Of a stretch of 64,000 bases of DNA, positions 1-11,603 are shown piece by piece (position 1 is the stretch's first letter; every line of letters begins with the position of its first letter). Made by a program: the position numbers and the translations under genes. The DNA comes from Holothuria scabra (Eukaryota > Echinodermata > Holothuroidea > Aspidochirotida > Holothuriidae), in NCBI GenBank assembly GCA_037179385.1, contig CM074179.1, positions 29,022,046-29,086,045 of the forward strand. Direction: 5' to 3'. The notes beneath the pieces are model-generated. The model saw nothing but the letters and a program-made list of their open reading frames with translations. It was not told the DNA's origin and did no database searches.

Positions 1-522
1 ATTTCCTACTGGTCACTACATCTCTATGTACTGAAATGTCCATGTTCCGGCATAACGGCACCAAAGTACATTTTGTCGGAACATAGAGACGTCAGAAATA
101 TGAGACGTTGGAAGATAGAGACATTAAAGCTTACGAATGATGTCCCCAATTCTGCTGTGGTACCAAAGGTCTAATCTGGATGTGTGTTGTAGTATGAGGT
201 TCTTCCAACCCTTACTCAAAAGTTTGACGGACTACTCTCCTACTATACTGTTGTTGGGTGTTATTACTAAGGCGTGCTCAAAATTCCATCTTTTATACAC
301 ACACATTACATAAGCCTTAGCATGCTGTGAAAACTTAACATGTAGAAAGTTCGTATTGTCGATTAAAATTGCAATTGGATCACCTCCGACAATATTCAAA
401 GTTGTACTGTTCTGCTGAAAAATTCGACGATCAATAAACCTATTCCGCCTACATTACATTACTTAAAACTTACTCTACCACTAGAGGGGGTTTCGGTTAT
501 GTAACGTTACAAGTATACCTAC

Positions 523-703
523 CATCGTTTCCAAATTGGCAGTTTATCTCATTCAGACGTTCCTGTACTTTTGCTCGTTTCACCGGAAACAGTATGAAAC
601 CACCATTAAAGAATACGCTCGACAGCTTTACATCGTAATTAGGAAATGTCTCGCAAGTAAGTGGCAAGGAAAGACTCAAAACTAGAAGAATCGCCAGGGC
701 CAT
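523..703 (-). CDS. Putative first exon of a secreted-protein gene, leaving the left edge
   Basis: The minus-strand ATG at 703 opens MALAILLVLSLSLPLTCETF, an excellent signal peptide. About 40 more residues follow, including NGGFILFPVKRAKVQERLNE and one further Cys. A donor (GATG|GTAGGT) at 522 would end the exon in phase 1 after 60 codons; without splicing, the frame stops shortly after. I do not recognise the family and found no second exon in 1-522. The evidence is the signal peptide plus donor only, so this is a candidate. Confidence 0.45.
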
Positions 704-1399
704 GGTTTGTTTTACAGTGATGCACTGATCGCAGCTCTTAAGTTGTCAGTGAATCCTCAACGATGAAATTGATTCTAATTAGCCTATTGATTCTTTCAAG
801 ACTTTATACAGTTAGTGGCAACAAATTCTGTATTTTATTATGTTAAATTCCTATTAGAACAGGTTTAGGGACGAAATAAAAATGATGGTAGCAAAATATA
901 AAAGCCTGGATGAATTCAAAGTTTTTGTTCTTCGTCAATGAAATTAACCTTCCTTGTTCTCTCCATAAATTTGTTCTACTATGTCGAAAGCTTCCTATTA
1001 AAGATACAGGTTTACGACACTGTACGAATTCTCAGTCCACTGATTTTATTGTCCAACTTTCCACGGAAGAATAATTTACTTAATTGGCATGTTTCATATT
1101 AACACCTTGTGACTGTTAAAATTTATTGAAGGGTTTATAAATTGTAACTGAATTTTTTGTTTTATTTTTTTCTTGTAATTCGTATTGTTGATAAGTAATT
1201 TCTTTTCCTTTTTTGTTCTCTGTGATATCCTACTTTCTGATTTTTTCTTTTCTTATAGTCCCCTTTTTTGTCCTTTTGTGTTGTGGGTTTCGTAGGTTAT
1301 GAGTTAAGATGATTCGACCTGTTCATTATGTAATAGGGGTATCTACGACATACAAAGTACAAGTCACTGTCGCTTCTGTTCACACTTTTGTCTTGTAAT

Positions 1400-2348
1400 G
1401 GCTCTCTGAATTCCTCCTGGTTATGTCCTAGTTGTTTACAGAGGGCACTCCCCTTTTTCAAGCCAATGATGTCGATGTATCTGAAATTCTTGAATTACGT
1501 CAACCACTTGACAAAAGTCAGAGTGTTTTAGATAAAACTTGTAATGTCAATGATGAGTTTAATTGTATTCCTGATGACTGCAGATACTGATACTAGACAA
1601 TAGATGAATTTAACATGCTGTCTAGCAACAGCAACTTTGATTTGCTTCAGTTAAACTGTCGTAGTCTAAGCAAAAACTTGAACAAAACTGTTGATTACCA
1701 ATTCCTTACTTAATCGCAACTTTTCTGTACTAGGTTTCTCCGAAACCTGGTTGACTGACAACATTTCAGCTTTGATTCGCCTTGATAATTATTCTTTAGT
1801 TGAGCTTTAAAGAAATTGTATGACGGTTGCTTACCTTTTGTTTAAATCAGTAACAAGAGAAAAAAGAAGAGAAAAGCCCTTTGGATTACTTCCGGTGTGT
1901 TTAATTCAATTCGAAGCAAAGAAAAACTGTACAGAAAGTATTTGAAAGCCCCGACTCCAGACAACAGCCTCAAGTACAGAACCTATAGAAACAAAGTGAA
2001 CCATATTATTAGGGTTATGAAAAAACATTTCTACATCAAAATATTTGCTGATTGTTAAAACGATGGCAAAGAGACAGGGAAAACAATTAATGGGCTTCTT
2101 AACGGGGAGAAAACGTCCTCATATCCCGACACCTTCAAGAAAGAATGTTATCACCAGCTCAAGAGACATTGCTGATGAGTTCAACAAGGTTTTTGTTAAC
2201 CTCGGGCCATCTCTGGCGGAGAAAATACCACCTGCTCCTTTTGATGATTGCTATTTGGGCCGTTCTAATCCATCTTCCCTCTATCGTCTTCCATTAACTG
2301 AGCGTTAAGTTGCCAAAATTGTCTATGCGTCTCTAATCCCAGAAAATC
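1400..2348 (+). pseudogene. Dead LINE (jockey/CR1-like non-LTR), 5' half: endonuclease and linker fragments
   Basis: Around 1620-1810 two frames encode pieces of an APE-type endonuclease (FDLLQLNCRSLSKNLNK, then after a frameshift NFSVLGFSETWLTDNISAL). SETWL is a familiar endonuclease block. The catalytic second half of the domain is missing. At 1860-2340 a linker follows (KPWITSGVFNSIRSKEKLYR; later DEFNKVFVNLGPSLAEKIPP) and runs into NPRKS at 2336-2348, where the 9.25-kb insertion splits the element. Stops and frameshifts show it is inactive. The 5' limit is uncertain. Confidence 0.8.
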
Positions 2349-2368
2349 GGGTGTCTACAAAACGAAGA

Positions 2369-2460
2369 CCGAAGACGGAAGACGGAAGACGGAAGACCGA
2401 AGACCGAAGACCGAAGACCGAAGACCGAAGACAGAAGACAGAAGACAAAAGACCGAAGAC
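2369..2460. repeat. GAAGACCG/GAAGACGG short tandem repeat, left terminal block
   Basis: About twelve copies of a 7-bp unit (GAAGACN) form the left terminal inverted repeat of the large insertion. The mirror block is at 11536-11580. Confidence 0.9.
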
Positions 2461-3007
2461 AGCCCATCTGTTGCCTGCGTGAAAGGTACGTTCCTGACAC
2501 ATTGGTTAAAGTTGTGTTAGCGTCGGAACATTTTTCTCTGAGAATGTGAGCATGGTAGGCCGTTCGCTCATTTTTGTACAGCACTTAATATTTACTCGAT
2601 TGAGGCTTGGAATCGAGTGGTGTAATGTTGGGCTTTTTCGTTTCGTTTCATACCATTTTCAGTGGATTCGATCAGTACTTGATGCAAGTATAAATCGTCT
2701 TGTTAATTATTTATTGTAGCACAAATTGAACATGCAGAGGGTAACATTACCTTTTACAAAATGACATGACAACACATTATTTCCCCCGAAGTAACACCTT
2801 TAATACCTTGTATTTATTTTTATGGCAGCTCATTGGTCAACTTCCAACGTACAAATTACTGCTTAAAGATGAAATAGTTAGCGGTCCAGTTCAGTTTTCA
2901 AATATTGGTGACCCAACACTTTTCTTCAAATTGCACACAAAACCGTTACAATTCATAAAAACAAAAAATTCAGCGTTGTAAATTTTATTATATATTATAA
3001 GACTAAC

Positions 3008-3476
3008 CTGCATAATGCCTGTTATTCATGAGATTGTTCGACGGTTTTAGGTCGCGATGTGCAATGTCCTTTGAATGAAGATACTTCGTGGCCGATAGAA
3101 TTTCTTAAGAGATCTCAGTAAGAAAAGTAGCAAGTTCCTTGACAAGGTTCAATTTTTCTACATGGCTGAGGAATTCTCGAACGATGCTAACTTGTTCGTC
3201 TTTTTCACTGAACGGTGGGAAAGAGAAATATTCGTACTCCGTCAGAATGGAAAATGGCGACTCACAAAACGCAATTACCTTAGCCACATTTTCACGAGCT
3301 GCGGCTCTAGTAAGCCTTGCCTCCTTGATGAAGTTCATGATGTGGTCGCCATCACCTTTTGACCGTAGACATTGTGTTTTCCTATCAAAATGGATCCAAA
3401 CGAGCCGCGATCTACTTCCATCCTGTCGTGGACATCATTGTAATCAAATTTCGGAAAATCAACAATTTCAACTCTT
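3008..3476 (-). pseudogene. Broken protein kinase exon
   Basis: Read on the minus strand, an AG acceptor (CCTACACTCAG) at 3477 and a donor (GCAG|GTTAGT) at 3007 bound a 469-nt exon. It encodes a degenerate glycine loop (MEVDRGSFGSILIGKHN), a helix-C-like KEARLTRAAARENVAKVIAF, a hinge-like FSILTEYEYFSF, and the catalytic-loop signature KDIAHRDLKPSNNL. Disabling changes: a frameshift near 3340 between the beta-3 strand and helix C, loss of a recognisable VAVK lysine, and an in-frame stop at 3105 (EIS*EIL). The family is Ser/Thr- or dual-type by the HRDLKPSN loop. It lies inside the 9.25-kb insertion, so it may be captured cargo rather than a resident gene. Confidence 0.82.
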
Positions 3477-3730
3477 CTGAGTGTAGGAATTTTAAGTATT
3501 TTGAATACCATATTGCATGAACTTTATTTAAAAAAAAAAAAAACATAATATCGAGCAGAACTGCTCTTAAATCCAGCCAAGCTGATGTTCACTTACCACG
3601 TGTCTTGGCTTGTGAGAGAATATCTTGATAAAACCAAACTTTATCTCATCAATACTACTTGATTTGAAACTGACGATCCTTATCATATAATCTGGCCGTT
3701 TGCATTATCCATTAGTTGCATAGATTAGCA

Positions 3731-5225
3731 CAGGGGCGTCGATTTGGTTTTCAAAGTGGGCCGGGGGGTGGGTATCTGGCCTACTTTGTTTGTCCTGTCC
3801 TGGTAAAACGTGTACAGCGGCGTTGCTAGACATTTTTTCGGGAAGGAGGGGCCGGGAATGCATCCAGATTTTACGATTTTATGGGTGTGAACACCATTGT
3901 GCCAGGGCCGTAATTCGCGGCCCCGGAGCGCGCTGAAATTTTTGCCATTTTTCAAATATTTGAAAATATGGAGCTTGTATTGCAGAAAAGGTTTGATTTG
4001 GGGTTTCGTGTAAGGAAATTATTTGAAAAGTGGGGAAATTACTGAAGAATTTGCATTTCATGTTGGCAAATCTGAGAATGAACGGCGACCAAAGATCGTT
4101 GTTGCTATTTTATGTTATCCAACCCCTGCGAAATGAAGCTCTCTGACGAAATTTTTTGAGTCAAGAGCTTTTTAATTTTATGAAAGAAAACCCATAAAAA
4201 TAGCACTGTATTTACTGATGTCGCTTGATGAACTGGTGTCACATATAGCAAATTTCTGTTTTTTTTTCACTGACAAAGACCACGGAAAGTTTTACTCAAG
4301 GTATGAGGGAACACTTCTGCTTAGGAATCGCAATTTGTGGCGCGCGAAGCGCGGGGAAGATTTTGCTCCTTTGAAACAAATAAAGGCGAATGGGGAACTT
4401 TTGATGGGGAGATTTCGGAATTTCATGAGTTGTAAAAACCACACAGAAGACTGGTTTCACAAATAGCAAATTTCTGTTTTTTGCCTACTGGTGTAAGATT
4501 GTTGATACAAAAAAAAAAACATTAATATGATTTTTCGAGCGACACTTCATCATAAATTATCTGCAGACAGAGGATGGAGGTGTACGCCTAATTCCTGATT
4601 GAAATCTTTTATGTAGCAAACGTCAGAGTGGAGTTACTTCTCTGATAATGTTCTACGTATGAAATGGTCGAATCACTATACAAAAGAATGATGTGAGCGT
4701 GTCGACATTTTGCATTAGAAATCAAACATTTTTCTAAAAAAGTTGCATGCAGACCGTACACCTAGACATTTTCAGTTTCCTTAAAATGTGTTTGCCAATA
4801 TCAGCCTGTCAGGCTGGTCAATCACTAAAGACCACAGATTTCATTAAAACATATTATCGGACGATTCATCTTCTTCCTATTCCTAAATATTGTGCTCCTT
4901 CATAACCACACCTGCTGCCCTATGCACACGAACAATTGACATGCAATTGATATGCAACTTAAAAATCTTCAATGAGACTGCGAGCGCGCGAAAATTTTGG
5001 GGATTTGCAAAGTAAACATATGAAATTATTGATACAGAACGCTAGTCGATCGTAATCGGGAGAGGACACCTCTCATAACCTACATGTAGGCTGTAGTCTT
5101 TTTGGTAGTGCCTAATTTTTAAGTTTCACGTCACAAGAAGTTGGGAGCGGGGAACCTTTACGTTAGTGTTCCCTCCACTCCAAAAAGTGGGGGAGGCATC
5201 CCCCCACCCCAAATTGACGCCCCTG
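3731..5225. mobile_element. hAT-like non-autonomous element, 1.5 kb (family D)
   Basis: The left end is CAGGGGCGTCGATTTGG and the right end is CCAAATTGACGCCCCTG, a good inverted repeat of the CAGNGGCG type. Flanks GATTAGCA and TATTAGCT match at 6 of 8 positions. No transposase is visible. Diverged relatives occur at 27955-28575 and 51945-52540. Confidence 0.75.
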
Positions 5226-5689
5226 TATTAGCTCATGAAATGAAGAATTGAAAGTAAAACGAAACAATATCGTTAATGAATATTTCTATAGAATATCAGT
5301 ATTGGAGTGTAAGTGTACAAATGATGATGATGGCCTATCACGAAATAGAAACTGATTTTCGTTCCTTCCATATGGCTTTTTAACTACAAGTATACAATTC
5401 ACAAAAATCATCAAAATACTGTTTCCTGAATATTTTAAACCTCGCATATCCCTGTCAGCATACGGCTGGAGACAGGAGCAGAGGATGCAGCGCTTTGAAT
5501 TGTATCGGACTTAGAAAACTTTGTGATGAAAACCCATTCGTACAAATAGGTTGCATCAGAACACTAAGTTTTCTGCAAAGCCAATATTTAATTGAATTGA
5601 ACAAATAGAATGCAGTAGATTAGAACATGAGAAGAAAACATCAACATGAAACGTATTAATTTTCAATATCATAAAAGGATCACACTTAT

Positions 5690-5890
5690 GAAGCCATTTT
5701 TCCCTGTTACGACCCCCACCCCACCCCCCATCCCCAACTCAGCCAACTTATCAAACTTCCCTCCTCTCGTCGTTTTTTCTTTCTCTTTTTTTGCTCTCTA
5801 TTTTTTCAACACCATCAAACACGTCCCCAAAATTTCTCTGTGGGGGGGAGGTGATTCAGCCCCCTGCCTCCCCAGTTGGCTACGCCACTG
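5690..5890. mobile_element. Right end of a hAT-like element, left end not found
   Basis: C-rich DNA ends in GGCTACGCCACTG at 5890, the standard terminus of the hAT-type elements in this window. The left partner could not be identified. Confidence 0.45.
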
Positions 5891-6660
5891 CTTAGTACGC
5901 TCATTGCTAAGGCTAGTGAAGACCCGAGTACGAGTTAGTTTACTAACACCTTCTCGGTTGTGTAATCTGATGTTTGTAATGATTTGCGCTGGGAAATCTC
6001 CTTAAAACCCTGAGAAAATCCCGCGAGAAGACGTTGACTCTAAATGTGTGAGATAGAACCATTACTGCTTTTCACTTTCATATTGTATAAGCATTAACTT
6101 TTATTTTCTGCTTGAAGAGCATATCGTTATGACAGTACACGAAAGTCTGCCGATGTTGTCAGTGAATAGGCCTATGTGCATGTAATTGGAAACCATTGTA
6201 TCGATAAAATTTGTTTGGCTGATTAGCGAGGCTAGTTTTCTTTTATTCTTTAATTCTGTTTTTCAATATTCATTATCCTACATACATTAGCAACTCTGCT
6301 TGCTGTATTTTTTCTGATATTTTAAGAGAAATATTTGAAATCAGAAATGCCAAAGTATATGTAATCATTAAATGAAAGTGTTCGTGCTGTAGTTTTGAAC
6401 AAAATCCTTTAAGACCATACGTATTGCCTGATTTTTCCAAAATTGCTCTCTTTATAAAATTAAATGTAACGGCTATGTATTTCCTGTTTATGTACATATT
6501 GCACACGTTCTCTCTAAAAAAGAAATAGGTAAAAATTTTAAACAGACCGCTTATTATCTGTTTTTAAGATTTTCATCCAAATTTTCATGTTGTGTCCTTA
6601 GAGGAATAGCCTAATACATTAAAATCATTTGGAATTTTTTGCATTGGATTGTGCATGATG
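5891..6660. other. No gene seen
   Basis: AT-rich sequence with only short random frames; no repeat relation to the rest of the window was noticed. Confidence 0.4.
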
Positions 6661-6669
6661 AACCGAAGT

Positions 6670-6904
6670 ATATTTACCCCGAGACTTATTTTCCCCTATA
6701 AAGATATGCTAAAACCTCGGAGCTTCCGGGGATTCCCCCTGGACTCCCACCGGGGCTTTTCCCCTGGACCCCACCAGAGGCCCTAAGGCCGGTCCATGGA
6801 CCCCACCCGTTACACCTCGCGCTTCGCGCGAAAACATTTGCCTCCCAGCGTTTTCGTTTGCCCTCCATTCCCCCCCCCCACTTTTTATCCTATTGCCGCC
6901 ACTG
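6670..6904. mobile_element. Terminal part of a hAT-like element
   Basis: The block ends GCCGCCACTG at 6904 after a C-run and contains the GCGCGAAGCGCG-type motif also seen in the 13760 and 43576 elements. The left boundary and target duplication are not resolved. Confidence 0.4.
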
Positions 6905-7139
6905 GCTGAGGAAGGTATTAGAAATTACGTTGACGTGATACTCTGCTGTATCGAACGAAAACATAAATGTAAGGGGCAATTAACGTGGTCTTAATTCCCC
7001 AAAGGAAGACTCCTACAACAACTACTTTCGGTAGCTCAATGGATTCCTTGCGAATATAAGGGACGACCCCCTGCCTCTCCACCCATGCCGCCACCCTGTG
7101 AAACAAAAACTGCACGCAGCACCTACGGAAGTATCAAAC

Positions 7140-10100
7140 ATTCACTTCAGGGACATTCCCATTAATAACAATAATTAAGACAACAGCAACAACTTGTGTC
7201 GGCGGTGTTGTGGCACCGTATTTTAAAAGGCTTTTAAGCAAAGCATTGGGAGTTCTTATTTTATTTTTTGTCCGGCTTGTTTTCTGTTTTCACATTTGCT
7301 TGCGATATTAGGAACTATCCCTACCTTGCCGAACCCCTGCCGTCAACCCCCCCCCCCTTCCCCGGCAACCACCCCTGCACCTATTGAATTATCAAACATT
7401 CATTTCAGAGAACTCCCATTAATTTCAAACCAAACTCACAGATGTTGGATGTGTAAGATATGTAAGATGTTCTGTGGCACCGTATTTTGATAGGCGATGA
7501 GGCAAAGCATTGAGATCTCTTAATTTCTGTTTTCTCCGGGTTAATATCTCCTGTTGTCCTATTTCCTTGAGACATTAGGGACTTTTCCAACCTTGCAGAA
7601 CCCCGTACCCTCCCACCCCAGCCCCACACCCCCGCGCTCAACAATAACCGCATACGGCACCCTTTGAAATATCAAAAATTCATTTTAGAGACCTTCCCAT
7701 TAATTTCAAACCAGACTAACAGATATTGGATGTGTTAGAACTAATAGAAAGACACACATGGTACGAAATGTTTCAAAGGTGAAAACATATTGCTGATATA
7801 CAAAACGAGGATTTGGATTTTCAGCCCTTTCCTAATTAAGAAACGAAGATCATTTTTTTCGTGTGATTAATATTGCTTTTAGTAATGCATACTAAGCCAT
7901 TCCAATTGATTTCGACATGATACTCTGCAGTATTGAAGGAAAGCATAAAAGAAAACACCAATTAAAGAGATTAAAATTCACAAAACGAAGACTACAGCAA
8001 CAAATTGTGTCGGCGGCGCTGTGGCACCGTATTTTGATAGGCGACGATGCAAAGCATTGAGATCTCTTATTTTCTGTTTTCTCCGGGTCAATATCTCCTG
8101 TTGTCCTTTTTCCTTAAGACATTGGGGACTTTTCCTACCTTGCCAAACCCCGTACCCTCCCACCCCAGCCCCCCCCTCCCGCTCAACAATAACCGCATAC
8201 GGCACCCTTTGAAATATCGAAAATTCATTTTAGAGACCTTCCCATTAATTTCAAACCAACCTAACAGATATTGGATGTGTTAGAACTAATAGAAGGACAC
8301 ACATGGTACGAAATGTTTCAAAGGTGAAAACATATTGCTGATATACAAAACGAGGATTTGGATTTTCAGCCCTTTCCTAATTAAGAAACGAAGATCATTT
8401 TTTTCGTGTGATTAATATTGCTTTTAGTAATGCATACTAAGCCATTCCAATTGATTTCGACATGATACTCTGCAGTATTGAAGGAAAACATAAAAGAAAA
8501 CACCAATTAAAGAGATTAAAATTCACAAAACGAAGACTACAGCAACAAATTGTGTCGGCGGCGCTGTGGCACCGTATTTTGATAGGCGACGATGCAAAGC
8601 ATTGAGATCTCTTATTTTCTGTTTTCTCCGGGTCAATATCTCCTGTTGTCCTTTTTCCTTAAGACATTGGGGACTTTTCCTACCTTGCCAAACCCCGTAC
8701 CCTCCCACCCCAGCCCCCCCTCCCGCTCAACAATAACCGCATACGGCACCCTTTGAAATATCAAAAAATCATTTTAGAGACCTTCCCATTAATTTCAAAC
8801 CAACCTAACAGATATTGGATGTGTTAGAACTAATAGAAAGACACACATGGTACGAAATGTTTCAAAGGTGAAAACATATTGCTGATATACAAAACGAGGA
8901 TTTGGATTTTCAGCCCTTTCCTAATTAAGAAACGAAGATCATTTTTTTCGTGTGATTAATATTGCTTTTAGTAATGCATACTAAGCCATTCCAATTGATT
9001 TCGACATGATACTCTGCAGTATTGAAGGAAAGCATAAAAGAAAACACCAATTAAAGAGATTAAAATTCACAAAACGAAGACTACAGCAACAAATTGTGTC
9101 GGCGGCGCTGTGGCACCGTATTTTGATAGGCGACGATGCAAAGCATTGAGATCTCTTATTTTCTGTTTTCTCCGGGTCAATATCTCCTGTTGTCCTTTTT
9201 CCTTAAGACATTGGGGACTTTTCCTACCTTGCCAAACCCCGTACCCTCCCACCCCAGCCCCCCCCCCCCGCGCTCAACAATAACCGCATACGGCACCCTT
9301 TGAAATATCAAAAAATCATTTTAGAGACCTTCCCATTAATTTCAAACCAACGTAACAGATATTGGATGTGTTAGAACTAATAGAAAGACACACATGGTAC
9401 GAAATGTTTCAAAGGTGAAAACATATTGCTGATATACAAAACGAGGATTTGGATTTTCAGCCCTTTCCTAATTAAGAAACGAAGATCATTTTTTTCGTGT
9501 GATTAATATTGCTTTTAGTAATGCATACTAAGCCATTCCAATTGATTTCGACATGATACTCTGCAGTATTGAAGGAAAGCATAAAAGAAAACACCAATTA
9601 AAGAGATTAAAATTCACAAAACGAAGACTACAGCAACAAATTGTGTCGGCGGCGCTGTGGCACCGTATTTTGATAGGCGACGATGCAAAGCATTGAGATC
9701 TCTTATTTTCTGTTTTCTCCGGGTCAATATCTCCTGTTGTCCTTTTTCCTTAAGACATTGGGGACTTTTCCTACCTTGCCAAACCCCGTACCCTCCCACC
9801 CCAGCCCCCCCTCCCGCTCAACAATAACCGCATACGGCACCCTTTGAAATATCGAAAATTCATTTTAGAGACCTTCCCATTAATTTCAAACCAACCTAAC
9901 AGATATTGGATGTGTTAGAACTAATAGAAGGACACACATGGTACGAAATGTTTCAAAGGTGAAAACATATTGCTGATATACAAAACGAGGATTTTGGATT
10001 TTCAGCACTTTCCTAATTAAGAAACGAAGATCATTTTTTTCGTGTGATTAATATTGCTTTTAGTAATGCATACTAAGCCATTCCAATTGATTTCAACATG

Positions 10101-11320
10101 ATACTCTGCAGTATTGAAGGAAAACATAAAAGAAAACACCAATTAAAGAGATTAAAATTCACAAAACGAAGACTACAGCAACAAATTGTGTCGGCGGCGC
10201 TGTGGCACCGTATTTTGATAGGCGACGATGCAAAGCATTGAGATCTCTTATTTTCTATTTTCTCTTCTGTTTTCACATTTTCCTGCTATATTTGAAACTT
10301 TTCCTACCTTGCAGAACCCCGTAAGCTCCCCCCCCCCCCCACACTTAACAATTACCGCATACGGCACCCTTTGAAATATCAAACATTCATTTTAGAGACA
10401 TTCCCATTAATTTCGAAACAATTTAACAGATATTGGATGTGTTAGAACTAATAGAATTACACTCATGGTACGAAATGTTTCAAAGGTGAAAACATAATTG
10501 CTGATATACAAAACGAAGACTCGAATTTTCAGCCCTTTCCTAATTAAGAAACGAAGATAATTTTTTTCGTGTGATTAATATTGGTTTTAGTATTGCATAC
10601 TAAGGTATTCGAATTGATTTCAACATGATACTCTGCAGTATTGAAGGAAAAGATAAAAGAAAACAGCAATTATAGACTGAGATTAAAATTCACATAACGA
10701 AGACTACAGCAACAAATTGTGTCGGCGGCGGTGTGGCACCGTATTTTGATAGGCGATGATGCAAAGCATTGAGATCTCTTATTTTCTGTTTTCTCCGGGT
10801 TAATTTCTTCTTTTTTCCTATTTCCTTGCGGTGTTGGGGACTTTCCATGCCTTGCCGAACCCCTTCCGTTATCCCCGCCCCGTGCGACAGAAACCGCATA
10901 CGGCCGACTTTAAAATATCAAACATTCATATTAGAGGCCTTCCCATTAATTTCAAATCAAACTAACAGATATTGGATGTGCAAGAACTAATAGAATTATA
11001 CTCATTTTACGAAATATTTCAAAGGTGAAAACATGATTGCTGATATACAAAACGAAGACTTGGATTTTCAGCCCTTTCCTAATTAAGAGACACAGATGAA
11101 AAAAAATTTCGTATGATTAATATTGGTTTAAGCTATGCTGACTAAGGTATTCGAATTGATGTCGACACGAGCTTCTGCAATATCGAATGAAAATATAAAA
11201 GAAAACAGCAATTAATGAGGTTAAAATTCACAAAACGAAGACTACAGCAACAAATTGTGTCGGCGGCGCTGTGGCACCGTATTTTGATAGGCGATGATGC
11301 AAAGAATCGAGAGCTCTTAT
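7140..11320. repeat. Tandem array of about 545-bp units (about 8-9 copies, first partial)
   Basis: The core GTGGCACCGTATTTTGATAG recurs near 7473, 8020, 8565, 9109, 9656, 10202, 10734 and 11272, with a diverged copy near 7209. Spacing is about 264 for the first interval and 532-547 for the rest. The four central units are nearly identical and the outer ones are diverged, the usual pattern when unequal crossing-over homogenises the middle of a satellite. Each central unit carries the same minus-strand 61-codon open frame (GVWQGRKSPQCLKEKGQQEI...). Identity there is explained by recent duplication, so it is not evidence of coding. Confidence 0.93.
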
Positions 11321-11535
11321 TTTCTGTACAGTCTGACAGTAAATTATTCTCCATCTTATGTTTATCTTTGTAAGTCATCTGCCTTGCCATTTTAGAGAAA
11401 TAAAACACATTTTGGCCACCTAAAATCCATTGTGTTGTTTTCATCATTTCTACCTTTGTGACATTATTCATATGTAAGTTTCACCCCAATCTAAACGCCA
11501 AGGCTTCTAAACCTGCCGTTGTCATAACTTTGTTT

Positions 11536-11580
11536 TCAGGTCTTCGGTCTCCAGTCTTCCGTCTTCGGTCTTCGGTCTTC
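11536..11580. repeat. GTCTTCGG short tandem repeat, right terminal block
   Basis: These are inverted copies of the left GAAGACC block, immediately inside the right terminus of the large insertion. Confidence 0.88.
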
Positions 11581-11603
11581 GCTTTGTAGACCCCCAGAAA
11601 ATC

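Larger units (their letters stand above)
2349..11595. mobile_element. 9.25-kb composite insertion with inverted termini, splitting the LINE
   Basis: The left end reads GGGTGTCTACAAAACGAAG and the reverse complement of the right end reads GGGGGTCTACAAAGCGAAG. Both continue into GAAGACCGAAGAC-type direct repeats (2369-2460 and 11536-11580). AGAAAATC lies on both sides (2341-2348 and 11596-11603), an 8-bp target duplication. Removing the insert restores a continuous LINE coding frame (NPRKSAGFDDI). Contents: broken kinase exon, a hAT-like element, C-rich hAT-type ends and the 545-bp tandem array. No transposase was found, so the superfamily is open; 8 bp would fit hAT-like mobilisation. Confidence 0.82.

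Noticed and set aside
7978..9799. Four identical 61-75 aa minus-strand frames as a gene family
   Set aside because: They are copies of one satellite unit; identity follows from tandem duplication and outer units do not keep the frame.
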